64,000 bases of DNA from Alkalimonas delamerensis (lineage in GTDB: Bacteria > Pseudomonadota > Gammaproteobacteria > Enterobacterales > Alteromonadaceae): contig NZ_JAUZVY010000007.1 of assembly GCF_030717955.1 (NCBI RefSeq), forward strand, positions 62,001 through 126,000. Reading direction: 5' to 3'. Below the pieces are notes generated by a model that had not been told where the DNA came from, did not search any database, and saw only the letters and a list, made by a program, of their open reading frames with translations. This document shows positions 30,779 through 39,658 of this stretch, in pieces. The translations under genes and the position numbers were made by a program. Numbering within the stretch: the first letter of the stretch is position 1; every line of letters begins with the position of its first letter.

Positions 30779-33216
30779 GTGGCTGCACAGCTCTGAACCA
30801 GCCGCTGGATGCTTTGCAGTACGTCCGAGTGCAGCATGGCATTGACGATGCTGGTCAGATTGTCCAGCTGGTAGGTAGCCTGCAAGCTGCCATCCTCGGT
30901 TAGCCGCAGCAACTGTTGCTGACGCAGTGCCTTCAACAAGGTAGCAAACAGCTGTTTATCCAGATACTCCGGTGCGGTAATGCCATGCAGCGTCAGCAAG
31001 CGTCCGGCCAGCGCCTGACTCTGCTGCTCCAGTGCTGCTCGCTGCCAGCTCCGGCCTTGTTGCAATAAATTCAATACGATGGCGTAGCGCTGCAGGGTAT
31101 CGGTTGCCACGCCGGCCAACAGGCCGAGTTGCCGGTAGCCTGGCGCTTGTTGGGGCACTGGCTTGGGTGCCTTGGCTCCCCCTTCAATCAAACCGGCCTG
31201 CTGCATGAAATCCAGCAAACTTGTGGCCAGCGCATCCGGTTGGCTGTGCAGGTACAGTTCGGTTGCCAGCAAGGGGTAGAGCTGTTTGATGGTATCGCTT
31301 AGCAAGGACGAACTCAGATCGCGCTGACGCAACAAAGCCGATGCCAGGATGGCGGGCAACATAAACAGATGAATGATGTTGTTGCGGAAGTAGCTGAGCA
31401 GAATGGCCTGTTCGGCGGACAGCGCGATGATCTGGCCAAAATGATCGCTGCTTTGTTGTACTTTTTCCATCGCAATGGCGTGATTGACCAGCTCGGCTGC
31501 ACTTTGCTCCGGCAAACTGATGCGGGCATGGTAGGGCAGCTGTTGCTGCAGCTTAAGATAAAGCGCCAGTTGCTGTTCCAGCTCCGAGCGGGCCATGGCT
31601 TTGTGTCGGGTTGCCAACAGCACCAAAGCCACCAGATTCACTGCATTTAACGCCGCCGACTGATTGATGTGCACCATCACCTCTGTGGCCAGTTCATCCA
31701 CCACGCCACCCAGCCAGGCTGGTTTAGGGACTGTACTGTACTCACGCAGTCGCTTCCAGTCGGGCACCCGCTCGGATAAATAACTGTTCAGTGAAATCGG
31801 CTCGGCGAAATTGATGTAGCCATAACCGTAATTGCGCAGCTTGCGAATGGCTTTAAAGACACCGAAGACCGACTCTTTTTGTTTGGCTGAGCCTTTGAGT
31901 TCACTCAGGTAGGTGTTGACCTCCATCACATGCTCATACCCCAGGTACACCGGCACCAGGGTAATGGGGCGGTCACTGCCTTGCAGCAGGGTCTGGACCG
32001 TCATGGCCAGCATGCCGGTTTTTGGTGCCAGCAAACGACCGGTGCGGCTGCGACCTCCTTCCGGGTAAAACTTAACGGCATAGCCTTTATTAAACAGTTG
32101 GCCCAGGTACTCACGAAACACCGTCGAGTAGAGCTTGTCGCCACTGAAGCTGCGGCGAATAAAGAAAGCCCCGCCGCGGCGGAAAATCGGCCCGGCTGGC
32201 CAGAAGTTCAGGTTGACCCCGGCCGCGATGTGCGGTGGTACCAAGCCCTGGTGGTAAATCACATAGCTGAGCAAGAGGTAATCCATATGGCTGCGGTGGC
32301 AAGGCACATAAACAATTTCATGGCCTTTTTGCGCCAGCTCCTGCAACTGCTTGCCATGCTGAATCTTGAGGCCGTGGTAGAGTTTATGCCACAGCCAGCC
32401 CAGCACCCGATCACCGACCCGCAGGGTTGATTCCCGGTAATCGGCCGCTATTTCCAACAGCAGTTGCCGGGCCCGCTTGCGGGCTGCTTCGGTAGAGACT
32501 TGTTTGGCTTTGGCCTCGTCGGCGATGGCTTTTTTCACCGCTGGGCGCGCCAAAATGGCATGCTGCAGCTGGTTGCGGTTCATCAAGCGAGGCCCGGTCG
32601 CTGCCAGCCGCTGCCGGTAAAAATGAATGCGCGACATCCGCAGCAGTTTGCGTGCTACCACGGCATCGGCACCAAATTGAGCGGCCATCTGTTGTAATTG
32701 CACTGGCGGGCTGAAGCGGATCAGGGTATGACGGCCTGAGATCAGCACGATCAGCAGTTTAGCCAGCCAGTTGGGGGAGTGGGCTTCGCCCAGCAGCCAC
32801 TTAATGCTGTTTTCTTTGCCGGGCGTGCGTCCCCATAAAATGGCGGCTGGAATTAACTGGGCATTGAGTTCAGGCTGCTGTTGGTGGGCTTGCAACAGCG
32901 CCAGTCCCTGCTGCAAGGCACGGGTTTTGCCGCGACCACCAATCAGCCGATGCGGTTTTTCCAAAAATAAAATGCGGTCGTGCCGCTCAGAGCCAAGCTG
33001 CACCGGCTGCATGGGATCCGGCAGTTGCAGTTGCTGGCACACCCGGCGCAGCACCGCTAAATCGCTGGCCGATTCGGTATGACAGATGTAGAACACCGGA
33101 CGTTGGACATTCAGCTGCAGTTCCGCTATCGGCTCCGCCGGCAGTAATTTGCAACGAACCAAAGGGCGCAGTGGCCATTTCAACAAAGCAGCAAGCCATT
33201 GCAAGCGCAGCAGCAT
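30766..33216 (-). CDS. plsB: Glycerol-3-phosphate 1-O-acyltransferase
   Basis: Inner-membrane enzyme of 816 residues that acylates glycerol-3-phosphate, the first step of phospholipid synthesis. Acyltransferase blocks are intact: block I PCHRSHMDYLLLSY, block II GGAFFIRRSF, block III FYPEGGRSRTGRLL and block IV ITLVPVYLGYEHV. The first ATG in frame is at 33216, preceded by an ACGGAAAC site; the longer TTG start at 33237 is unlikely. It converges with tesB (2-bp gap) and is divergent from lexA, as in other Alteromonadales. Both of its ends carry copies of the same dispersed repeat. Confidence 0.96.
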   Translation of the reverse strand: MLLRLQWLAALLKWPLRPLVRCKLLPAEPIAELQLNVQRPVFYICHTESASDLAVLRRVCQQLQLPDPMQPVQLGSERHDRILFLEKPHRLIGGRGKTRALQQGLALLQAHQQQPELNAQLIPAAILWGRTPGKENSIKWLLGEAHSPNWLAKLLIVLISGRHTLIRFSPPVQLQQMAAQFGADAVVARKLLRMSRIHFYRQRLAATGPRLMNRNQLQHAILARPAVKKAIADEAKAKQVSTEAARKRARQLLLEIAADYRESTLRVGDRVLGWLWHKLYHGLKIQHGKQLQELAQKGHEIVYVPCHRSHMDYLLLSYVIYHQGLVPPHIAAGVNLNFWPAGPIFRRGGAFFIRRSFSGDKLYSTVFREYLGQLFNKGYAVKFYPEGGRSRTGRLLAPKTGMLAMTVQTLLQGSDRPITLVPVYLGYEHVMEVNTYLSELKGSAKQKESVFGVFKAIRKLRNYGYGYINFAEPISLNSYLSERVPDWKRLREYSTVPKPAWLGGVVDELATEVMVHINQSAALNAVNLVALVLLATRHKAMARSELEQQLALYLKLQQQLPYHARISLPEQSAAELVNHAIAMEKVQQSSDHFGQIIALSAEQAILLSYFRNNIIHLFMLPAILASALLRQRDLSSSLLSDTIKQLYPLLATELYLHSQPDALATSLLDFMQQAGLIEGGAKAPKPVPQQAPGYRQLGLLAGVATDTLQRYAIVLNLLQQGRSWQRAALEQQSQALAGRLLTLHGITAPEYLDKQLFATLLKALRQQQLLRLTEDGSLQATYQLDNLTSIVNAMLHSDVLQSIQRLVQSCAATIPK

Positions 33217-33248
33217 ATCGAGTTTCCGTGATGGCAAAACCTATATTT

Positions 33249-33272
33249 TATACCCAAGTGACCTCAAGATGC
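33249..33272 (+). repeat. Dispersed repeat copy upstream of plsB
   Basis: 24-bp perfect match to 30755-30778 in the opposite orientation. Continues into a diverged segment shared with 44519-44560. Confidence 0.75.
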
Positions 33273-33290
33273 GAGTTTCAGAGCCTTTGG

Positions 33291-33341
33291 GCGCTTTCCA
33301 TCCTCAGGTTCGCGAAACGGTATATCCCTATAACCGCTTTC
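33291..33341 (-). repeat. 51-bp dispersed repeat, copy A
   Basis: The reverse complement matches 47214-47264 at 47 of 51 positions (shared core CCGTTTCGCGAACCT). Lies in the plsB-lexA intergenic region. Confidence 0.8.
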
Positions 33342-33384
33342 AATGCAAGGCACACTGGCGACGCAATGTCGACCACCTTGCTAG

Positions 33385-33422
33385 CCAGGGTGCCCACTGC
33401 CAGTTCGGCAGTGGATGCCTGG
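33385..33422. other. Hairpin between plsB and lexA
   Basis: CCACTGCC (33394-33401)/GGCAGTGG (33407-33414) around AGTTC, extended by outer arms CCAGG/CCTGG across a small internal loop. No U-run follows, so not an obvious terminator. Confidence 0.55.
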
Positions 33423-33446
33423 TTCGACTTGGCATTTTAAAAAAGC

Positions 33447-33462
33447 CTGTATATACTGACAG
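33447..33462. promoter_or_regulatory. LexA box 1
   Basis: CTGTATATACTGACAG fits CTGT-N8-ACAG exactly and almost matches the first box of the Escherichia coli lexA promoter. Confidence 0.9.
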
Positions 33463-33468
33463 TATCCA

Positions 33469-33484
33469 CTGTACAGGTAACCAG
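33469..33484. promoter_or_regulatory. LexA box 2
   Basis: CTGTACAGGTAACCAG, ending in CCAG like the second Escherichia coli lexA box, 22 bp from box 1 and immediately before the start codon. Autoregulation of lexA is therefore expected. Confidence 0.8.
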
Positions 33485-33488
33485 CACT

Positions 33489-34112
33489 ATGAGACCACTT
33501 ACTGCACGTCAGGCTGAAATTTTGCAGCTGCTGCGCGATTATCAAGCCGAAACCGGCATGCCGCCGACCCGGGCGGAAATCGCCCGTCAATTGGGCTTTA
33601 AGTCGGCCAATGCCGCCGAAGAGCATCTTAAAGCTTTGGCGCGCAAAGGGGTGATTGAAATGCTGCCGGGTACCTCCCGTGGCTTACGTATTATTGAGGA
33701 TGAAGAGGCCGCGCCAGAGCAACTGGGTTTGCCTCTGGTTGGCAAAGTGGCGGCCGGTCAGCCGATTCTGGCAGCCGAGAACATTCAGGATCATTACCAG
33801 CTGGATGCTCACTTATTTAAGCCGCATGCCGACTTTTTGCTGCGGGTGCAGGGCATGAGCATGCAGGACATTGGCATTTTGGATGGCGATCTGCTGGCGG
33901 TGCACAAAACCAACCGGGCCGAACAGCGGCAGGTGGTGGTGGCCCGGGTAGACGATGAAGTGACAGTGAAACGCTTTGAGCGTCAGGGCTCCAGGGTGCT
34001 ATTGCACCCGGAAAACCAGGACTTTGAGGTGATCAAGGTGGATCTGACGCAGCAGGAGTTTCAGATAGAAGGCCTTGCTGTTGGGGTGATCCGCAATGGC
34101 AGTTGGCTGTAA
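33489..34112 (+). CDS. lexA: SOS repressor LexA
   Basis: 207 residues. N-terminal winged helix (1-65, starting MRPLTARQAEILQLL, recognition region PTRAEIARQLGFKSANAA) and C-terminal S24 protease domain. RecA-stimulated self-cleavage site A89-G90 (KVAAGQP), catalytic S124 (GMSMQDIGI) and K161 (VTVKRFE). Two LexA boxes cover its promoter and reach to within 4 bp of the ATG. Divergent from plsB. Confidence 0.98.
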   Translation: MRPLTARQAEILQLLRDYQAETGMPPTRAEIARQLGFKSANAAEEHLKALARKGVIEMLPGTSRGLRIIEDEEAAPEQLGLPLVGKVAAGQPILAAENIQDHYQLDAHLFKPHADFLLRVQGMSMQDIGILDGDLLAVHKTNRAEQRQVVVARVDDEVTVKRFERQGSRVLLHPENQDFEVIKVDLTQQEFQIEGLAVGVIRNGSWL

Positions 34113-34147
34113 CGGATGACGAAACAACGCTAACTTACTGAGCTAAA

Positions 34148-34201
34148 AAATAGAAAGAGCGCTGGTACGACCACTTGGTTTTGCCGGCGCTTTTGCTATT
34201 T
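34148..34201 (+). terminator. Possible terminator hairpin after lexA
   Basis: Two 18-nt arms (34148-34165 and 34184-34201) pair with one mismatch and two G-U pairs; the right arm contains TTTT but no long U-run follows. It lies 36 bp after the lexA stop. Confidence 0.5.
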
Positions 34202-34453
34202 AGGGGTTTACACTGAGCGCGATTTGGATAATTCTTAGGCGAGAACTGATGAAATAATAAGTACCCATAAAGGGACAGCGTCTGTTCCGCTTTGTGCGAC
34301 AACAATCAGCTTAAAAAATTGTGCGCTAGCATTGCGACAAATAACTACAACAATTTCAAATCAGCAATTGCGAAATGTTGCCATGGATTAAGGTGTACTG
34401 TGTGCTTCGTTTCGACAGTTTGCTTTTTGCAAAATGTCAGAGGAGAAGTAAAC
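34202..34453. other. Upstream region of the cytochrome oxidase operon
   Basis: About 250 bp with no supported gene; together with the lexA terminator it makes a 341-bp gap. It should hold the cox promoter. I see an imperfect inverted repeat (CAACAATTTC...GAAATGTTG) near 34349-34382, but no convincing promoter. Confidence 0.4.
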
Positions 34454-35596
34454 GTGGCGAAAACGAGAAGTTTGCGTTGGTCGCTACCGGCCTTGTTGTT
34501 GGCAGGCCAGGCTCATGCAACTGAAATCCAGTTCAACATGACCCCTGGTGTCACCGATATCAGTCAGCAGGTGTACAACTTGCACATGACGATATTCTGG
34601 ATTTGCTGCGCCATTGGCCTGGTGGTATTCACCGCGATGTTTGTATCCATTATCCTGCATCGTAAGTCCCGTGGCGTCACCCCCGCCACTTTTCATGAAA
34701 GTACCAAGGTTGAGATCATCTGGACCGCGATACCGGTGCTGATTCTGATCCTGATGGCGATTCCGGCCACCCGGGTGTTGATTGCGATGGAGGATACCAG
34801 CGACTCGGATGTGACGGTGCTGGTCACCGGCTCGCAGTGGCGTTGGCATTACGAGTATCTGGATTACGACATCGACTTCTTCTCCATTTTGGCGACGCCG
34901 CGTGGTCAGATTGAAGGCCGGCTGCCCAAGGGGCAGAACTACCTGCTTGAAGTCGACCGTCCACTGGTGATCCCGACCGGCAAAAAAGTCCGTTTCCTGA
35001 TGACGTCGGACGATGTCATTCACTCCTGGTGGGTACCGGCCTTTGCCATTAAAAAAGACACCAACCCGGGCTTTATCAATGAAGCCTGGACCCGGGTCAA
35101 TGAGCCAGGTATTTACCGCGGCCAGTGTGCCGAGCTTTGTGGCATGGACCACGGTTTTATGCCCATAGTGGTGATTGCCAAAGAGCCCGACGATTTTGCC
35201 ATCTGGGTTGAGCAAGAAGAAGCCCGCATTGCCGCCATTCGTGAAGAGGAACAGCGCTTGCTGGCACTTCGGATGAATCTGGATGAGCAAATGGAACTGG
35301 GTGAGCGGGTTTATTTGGCGCACTGCGCGGCCTGCCATCAGCCAAACGGCACCGGTTTACCGCCGATGTTCCCGGCTTTAAAAGACAACCATGTGACGAC
35401 TCAGGATCGTGCCGAGCACATCCGGGTGATGGTCGATGGTCGCCCCGGCACCTCAATGGCATCCTTTGCCCGACAGCTCAGTCTGCGTGAGCTAACCTCC
35501 GTAATCACTTACACCCGTAACGCCTGGGGCAACGATACCGGCGATGTGGTGCAGGCGGTTGAAGTCTATGAGTACATGCAGAGTAAGGGAGAGTAG
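34454..35596 (+). CDS. coxB: Cytochrome c oxidase subunit II with fused cytochrome c
   Basis: 380 residues starting with GTG at 34454, supported by AGGAG 8 bp upstream; the frame extends to 34292 without a signal. Signal peptide (about 1-23), two membrane helices (about 45-65 and 85-105), a cupredoxin domain with CuA motif CAELCGMDHGFM, and a C-terminal c-type cytochrome domain with CxxCH in LAHCAACHQPNG. This is the caa3-type layout, in which electrons from cytochrome c or another donor pass through the fused heme to CuA. First gene of the cox operon. Confidence 0.95.
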   Translation: MAKTRSLRWSLPALLLAGQAHATEIQFNMTPGVTDISQQVYNLHMTIFWICCAIGLVVFTAMFVSIILHRKSRGVTPATFHESTKVEIIWTAIPVLILILMAIPATRVLIAMEDTSDSDVTVLVTGSQWRWHYEYLDYDIDFFSILATPRGQIEGRLPKGQNYLLEVDRPLVIPTGKKVRFLMTSDDVIHSWWVPAFAIKKDTNPGFINEAWTRVNEPGIYRGQCAELCGMDHGFMPIVVIAKEPDDFAIWVEQEEARIAAIREEEQRLLALRMNLDEQMELGERVYLAHCAACHQPNGTGLPPMFPALKDNHVTTQDRAEHIRVMVDGRPGTSMASFARQLSLRELTSVITYTRNAWGNDTGDVVQAVEVYEYMQSKGE

Positions 35597-35599
35597 GGC

Positions 35600-37186
35600 A
35601 TGAGCACCGTAACCACTGCAGATCATCATGATGCACATCATGATCACAAGCCAACCGGCATCAAACGTTGGCTCTTTACCACCAACCACAAGGACATTGG
35701 TAGCCTCTACCTGTTGTTCGCGCTGGCGATGTTTTTCCTCGGCGGCGCCATGGCGATGGTGATCCGACTGGAGTTGTTCCAGCCGGGCATGCAATTTGTT
35801 GAGCCGCAATTCTTTAACCAAATGACCACCATGCACGGTTTAATCATGGTGTTTGGCGCGGTCATGCCAGCCTTTACCGGCCTGGCCAACTGGATGATCC
35901 CAATGATGATTGGGGCGCCGGATATGGCACTGCCGCGGATGAACAACTGGAGTTTCTGGATCCTGCCTTTCGCGTTCTTGATCCTGATTATCTCGATGTT
36001 TTTACCAGGCGGTGGGCCGGACTTTGGCTGGACCTTCTACGCGCCGCTATCGACCACCTACAGCAATGACAGCACCGCTTTGTTTGTGTTTGCCATCCAT
36101 ATTATGGGGATTTCCTCTATCATGGGTGCCATCAACGTCATTGTGACCATCGTCAACATGCGGGCACCGGGCATGACCTGGATGAAACTGCCCCTCTTTG
36201 TCTGGACCTGGCTGATCACCGCTTTCTTGCTGATCATGGTGATGCCAGTACTGGCCGGTCTGGTAACCATGGTGTTGACCGACAAGTACTTTGCCACCAG
36301 CTTCTTTGATGCGGCAGGCGGCGGTGATCCAGTGTTGTTCCAGCATATTTTCTGGTTTTTCGGTCACCCGGAAGTCTACATTATGATTTTACCGGCTTTT
36401 GGTATTATCTCCGCCATCGTACCCACCTTTGCCCGTAAAAAGCTGTTTGGCTATGCCTCCATGGTCTATGCCACGGCCAGTATCGCCATTTTGTCATTCT
36501 TAGTCTGGGCTCACCATATGTTCACCACCGGCATGCCGGTCTACGCCACCCTGTTCTTTATGTACACCACCATGCTGATTGCGGTGCCCACCGGGGTCAA
36601 GGTGTTCAACTGGGTGGCCACCATGTGGCGTGGCGCCATGACCTTTGAAGTGCCGATGATGTTTGCGCTGGCCTTTATTGTGCTCTTTACCATTGGGGGC
36701 TTGTCCGGGGTGATGCTGGCGATTGCGCCGGTCGACTTCCAGTACCACGATACTTACTTTGTGGTGGCGCATTTCCACTATGTCCTGGTGTCGGGTGCTG
36801 TCTTCTCGCTGGTTGCCGCTGCTTACTACTGGCTGCCGAAATGGACTGGCCATATGTACGATGAGAAACTGGGCCAACTGCATTTCTGGTGCTCGGTGAT
36901 TTCGGTGAACCTGCTGTTCTTCCCGATGCACTTTGTCGGCCTGGCCGGTATGCCGCGGCGGATCCCGGACTACGCCTTGCAGTTCGCAGATTTTAATGCC
37001 TTTATCAGTGTCGGTGGTTTCCTGTTTGGTTTGTCGCAGCTGATTTTTGTCTGGGTGCTGGTGAAGTGCATCCGTGGCGGCGAAAAAGCACCGGCTAAGC
37101 CGTGGGAAGGCGCTGAAGGCCTGGAATGGGAAGTGCCGTCACCGGCGCCGTACCATACCTTTGATACCCCACCGCAGGTGAAATAG
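35600..37186 (+). CDS. coxA: Cytochrome c oxidase subunit I
   Basis: 528 residues, 12 membrane helices, the catalytic subunit with low-spin heme a and the heme a3-CuB centre. Motifs: TTMHGLIMVF (heme a ligand), FGHPEVYIMILP with the CuB-His/Tyr cross-link pair, WAHHMFTTG (two CuB histidines) and YHDTYFVVAHFHYV (heme ligands). FGHPEVY and the D-channel residues mark an A-type proton-pumping oxidase. A His/Asp-rich N-terminus (ADHHDAHHDH) precedes the first helix; whether it binds metal is unknown. Only 3 bp after coxB. Confidence 0.97.
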   Translation: MSTVTTADHHDAHHDHKPTGIKRWLFTTNHKDIGSLYLLFALAMFFLGGAMAMVIRLELFQPGMQFVEPQFFNQMTTMHGLIMVFGAVMPAFTGLANWMIPMMIGAPDMALPRMNNWSFWILPFAFLILIISMFLPGGGPDFGWTFYAPLSTTYSNDSTALFVFAIHIMGISSIMGAINVIVTIVNMRAPGMTWMKLPLFVWTWLITAFLLIMVMPVLAGLVTMVLTDKYFATSFFDAAGGGDPVLFQHIFWFFGHPEVYIMILPAFGIISAIVPTFARKKLFGYASMVYATASIAILSFLVWAHHMFTTGMPVYATLFFMYTTMLIAVPTGVKVFNWVATMWRGAMTFEVPMMFALAFIVLFTIGGLSGVMLAIAPVDFQYHDTYFVVAHFHYVLVSGAVFSLVAAAYYWLPKWTGHMYDEKLGQLHFWCSVISVNLLFFPMHFVGLAGMPRRIPDYALQFADFNAFISVGGFLFGLSQLIFVWVLVKCIRGGEKAPAKPWEGAEGLEWEVPSPAPYHTFDTPPQVK

Positions 37187-37195
37187 GAGGCCACT

Positions 37196-37762
37196 ATGAA
37201 TGCGAAACACAGCACCCTGATTGGCAAATTAAGCTTGCTGGTGGTTGCCATGTTTGCGTTCGGCTACGCCTTGGTGCCGTTGTACGATGTCTTTTGTGAG
37301 ATCACCGGCATCAACGGCAAAACAGCATCCGAACCGGTATCTGCTGAGGCTGCCATTGTCGATACCAGCCGGGAAATTACCATTGAGTTTATTGCCCGGC
37401 CCAATCAGCAGATGCCGTGGATTTTTAAACCCGAGGTGCGCCGAATGCGGGTGCACCCGGGCGAAATCCACGTGATGAATTATCTGGCAGAGAACCCGAC
37501 CGGCCAGGCCATTGTGGGTCAGGCTGTGCCCTCTGTCTCACCCGGTCAGGCGGCGCTTTTCTTCCATAAAATTGAATGCTTTTGCTTTACCCAGCAGTAC
37601 CTGGCGGGCGGCAACGACATGCTGATGCCGCTGCAATTTTATGTGGATCCTGCGCTGCCATCTCAGTTTAGTACCATTACGCTGTCGTATACCCTGTACG
37701 ATGTCACCAGTCAGTGGCAGCCCGGGCAACAAGACGACAGTGCCAAAGAGTTTGGGGAATAA
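37196..37762 (+). CDS. ctaG: Cytochrome c oxidase assembly protein CtaG (Cox11)
   Basis: Copper chaperone of 188 residues that builds the CuB site of subunit I. One N-terminal membrane helix (about 10-30), then a periplasmic Ig-like domain. The copper-binding motif is IECFCFTQQ (CFC), and a further conserved Cys lies just after the helix (LYDVFCEITGINGKT). Between coxA and coxC, as in Pseudomonas and Shewanella. Confidence 0.95.
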   Translation: MNAKHSTLIGKLSLLVVAMFAFGYALVPLYDVFCEITGINGKTASEPVSAEAAIVDTSREITIEFIARPNQQMPWIFKPEVRRMRVHPGEIHVMNYLAENPTGQAIVGQAVPSVSPGQAALFFHKIECFCFTQQYLAGGNDMLMPLQFYVDPALPSQFSTITLSYTLYDVTSQWQPGQQDDSAKEFGE

Positions 37763-37764
37763 GA

Positions 37765-38643
37765 ATGAATAACGAAGGCTACCAAAAATATTACGTGCCT
37801 GATCAGAGCCCATGGCCACTGGTCGGTGCCATTGCATTGTTTTTTATTGCCTTAGGGGCCGGCTTTTATGTGATTGACATGAGCAAGGACCAAAGTGGCT
37901 GGGGTGGTTACATGCTGCTGCTCGGCATCGCTATCCTGTTTGTAATGCTGTATGGCTGGTTTAAAAATGTGGTGGATGAATCCATGTCGGGCTTGTACAG
38001 CGCGCAGATGGATCGCTCCTTCAAACAGGGCATGAGCTGGTTTATCGTCTCCGAAATCATGTTTTTTGCCGCACTGATTGGCGCTTTGTTGTACGCTCGC
38101 TTTATTGCCGTGCCTTGGCTCGGTGGGGCCAGCAACAACGAAATGACCGGTGCCATTCTGTGGCCAAATTTCGAAGCCGTCTGGCCATTGCTCACCACGC
38201 CAGGTGGCACCGAGACCCAGGCCATGGGGTGGGGCTTGCCATTGATCAACACCATGATCTTGATCACCTCGTCCATCACGCTGCACTTTGCCCATACTGC
38301 CATCGAGCAAAACAAACGCGGCCAGTTGACCGGCATGCTGCTGGTAACCTTGATCCTTGGGGTTATCTTCCTTGGGCTGCAAGGCTATGAGTACATCCTG
38401 GCGTACCGCGACCTTGGCTTGCGTTTGGACTCAGGGATTTATGGCAATACCTTCTTTATCCTGACCGGCTTTCATGGCATGCACGTGCTGTTGGGCGCGC
38501 TGATTTTGTTCTTTGTGCTGCTGCGGGTGCTGAAAGGTCACTTTACTGCAGAGAAACACTTTGCGTTCCAGGCCGGTGCCTGGTACTGGCACTTTGTCGA
38601 CGTGGTCTGGGTGATTGTGTTCTGTCTGGTCTACGTGTTTTAA
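37765..38643 (+). CDS. coxC: Cytochrome c oxidase subunit III
   Basis: 292 residues, seven predicted membrane helices. Family motifs SMSGLYSAQMDRSFKQGM, FIVSEIMFFAALIGALLYA, the helix-IV region SSITLHFAHTAIEQN and the C-terminal FHGMHVLLGALILFF and WYWHFVDVVWVIVF. Subunit III stabilises subunit I and proton uptake. Two bp after ctaG. A longer frame upstream is rejected. A strong terminator follows. Confidence 0.96.
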   Translation: MNNEGYQKYYVPDQSPWPLVGAIALFFIALGAGFYVIDMSKDQSGWGGYMLLLGIAILFVMLYGWFKNVVDESMSGLYSAQMDRSFKQGMSWFIVSEIMFFAALIGALLYARFIAVPWLGGASNNEMTGAILWPNFEAVWPLLTTPGGTETQAMGWGLPLINTMILITSSITLHFAHTAIEQNKRGQLTGMLLVTLILGVIFLGLQGYEYILAYRDLGLRLDSGIYGNTFFILTGFHGMHVLLGALILFFVLLRVLKGHFTAEKHFAFQAGAWYWHFVDVVWVIVFCLVYVF

Positions 38644-38646
38644 CCG

Positions 38647-38672
38647 GCCGGGGTGGATCACCCCGGCTTTTT
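38647..38672 (+). terminator. Terminator of the cox structural operon
   Basis: Perfect 9-bp stem GCCGGGGTG/CACCCCGGC with a GAT loop, followed by TTTTT. Lies 3 bp after the coxC stop; also faces the convergent DUF2909 gene. Confidence 0.93.
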
Positions 38673-38687
38673 GCCTTACTTTTTCGT

Positions 38688-38897
38688 TTAGTAGGGACGC
38701 GGGTTTGGCGTCAGCACGCCGGTTGCCAGCGCCACTAAAATTAACAGCATCACCAGTGCGGATAAAAAGACACGCTTACCCAGGAAGCTACTCATCCGCA
38801 CTGTACCTGGTTCGCTACGTAGCATGGTAAAAAGCGCACGGAATAAGTTAACAACAATAAAGAGCAGTAGTGCGATGATGGCAAGATTCAACCACAT
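38688..38897 (-). CDS. DUF2909-family twin-membrane-segment protein
   Basis: 69 residues with two membrane helices (about 4-22 and 45-63) joined by a basic loop containing GKRVF. Matches the small DUF2909 proteins encoded between coxC and SURF1 in other Gammaproteobacteria. Probably an assembly or stability factor for the oxidase; no biochemical role is known to me. Opposite strand to its neighbours, and divergent from SURF1 over 26 bp. Confidence 0.85.
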   Translation of the reverse strand: MWLNLAIIALLLFIVVNLFRALFTMLRSEPGTVRMSSFLGKRVFLSALVMLLILVALATGVLTPNPRPY

Positions 38898-38923
38898 ATT
38901 TTTTGTTCTCCCGGATTGGTTTT

Positions 38924-39658
38924 ATGCATTTTAGGATGGCTGGCCGTTCCTTCTCGGTGCACCCTGTCTGGTTGCTGATCACTTTGACGGTATTTGTCAT
39001 TTTAATCAAGCTTGGTTGGTGGCAGCTCAGCCGTGCGGTAGAAAAAGAACAGCAATTGCAGCAATTGGCAAGCTGGCAGGCCGAAGGGCCGCTAAGTTGG
39101 ACCCAGTTGCAACAGCTGCCATTGGCCGAAGCCGACCTGGTACAAATAGCCGACCAGGCACGTTGGCTGGCTCCCAGAGTCTGGCTGCTGGACAACAAAA
39201 TGGTGCAGAGCCGCATTGGCTACGATGTGGTGATCCCGGTGCAGTTTAACCGTTTTGATCCTCCGGTGTTGGTCAACCTCGGTTGGGTGCCGGCCGCCGG
39301 CAGCCGCAATGAGTTGCCTGACATTGAGATCCCGGAAGAATTGCCAATCCGCGGTTTGCTGCGCACTTCCTTTGGCAGCTTCCGGTTGGGACAAAACCTG
39401 GAGGCCGGCGGGGACTGGCCGATGCGGATCCAGCAAATTGAGCTGGAAAGCATCAACCCCTACTTGCCAGAACCGGCCTTGCCGGCAGTGATTTACCAAA
39501 TGGAACAAAGCCCTTTTCTTCCCCATTATCAGCCCGTGGTGTTGCCGCCGGAAAAACATCGCGGTTATGCCCTGCAATGGTTTATGCTGGGGGTGGCTGC
39601 ATTGGGGGTTGCTTTGGCCGCCAGTTTGCGTAAAGAGGATGACAATGAACAAAACTAA
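38924..39658 (+). CDS. SURF1-family cytochrome oxidase assembly protein
   Basis: 244 residues with an N-terminal membrane helix (about 15-35), a periplasmic domain and a C-terminal helix (about 218-236). Family motifs: LGWWQLSRA, RPV-type region RVWLLDNKMVQSRIGYDVV, LVNLGWVPA, and the C-terminal HRGYALQWFMLGVA. SURF1 helps insert heme a. Start codon choice between 38924 and 38936 is open; the latter has AGG immediately before it. Its end overlaps the CxxxC protein by 14 bp. Confidence 0.9.
   Translation: MHFRMAGRSFSVHPVWLLITLTVFVILIKLGWWQLSRAVEKEQQLQQLASWQAEGPLSWTQLQQLPLAEADLVQIADQARWLAPRVWLLDNKMVQSRIGYDVVIPVQFNRFDPPVLVNLGWVPAAGSRNELPDIEIPEELPIRGLLRTSFGSFRLGQNLEAGGDWPMRIQQIELESINPYLPEPALPAVIYQMEQSPFLPHYQPVVLPPEKHRGYALQWFMLGVAALGVALAASLRKEDDNEQN

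Noticed and set aside
34202..34453. Promoter for the cox operon at TTTACA near 34207
   Set aside because: The matching -10 is poor (AATTCT or TAATTC); left unassigned.
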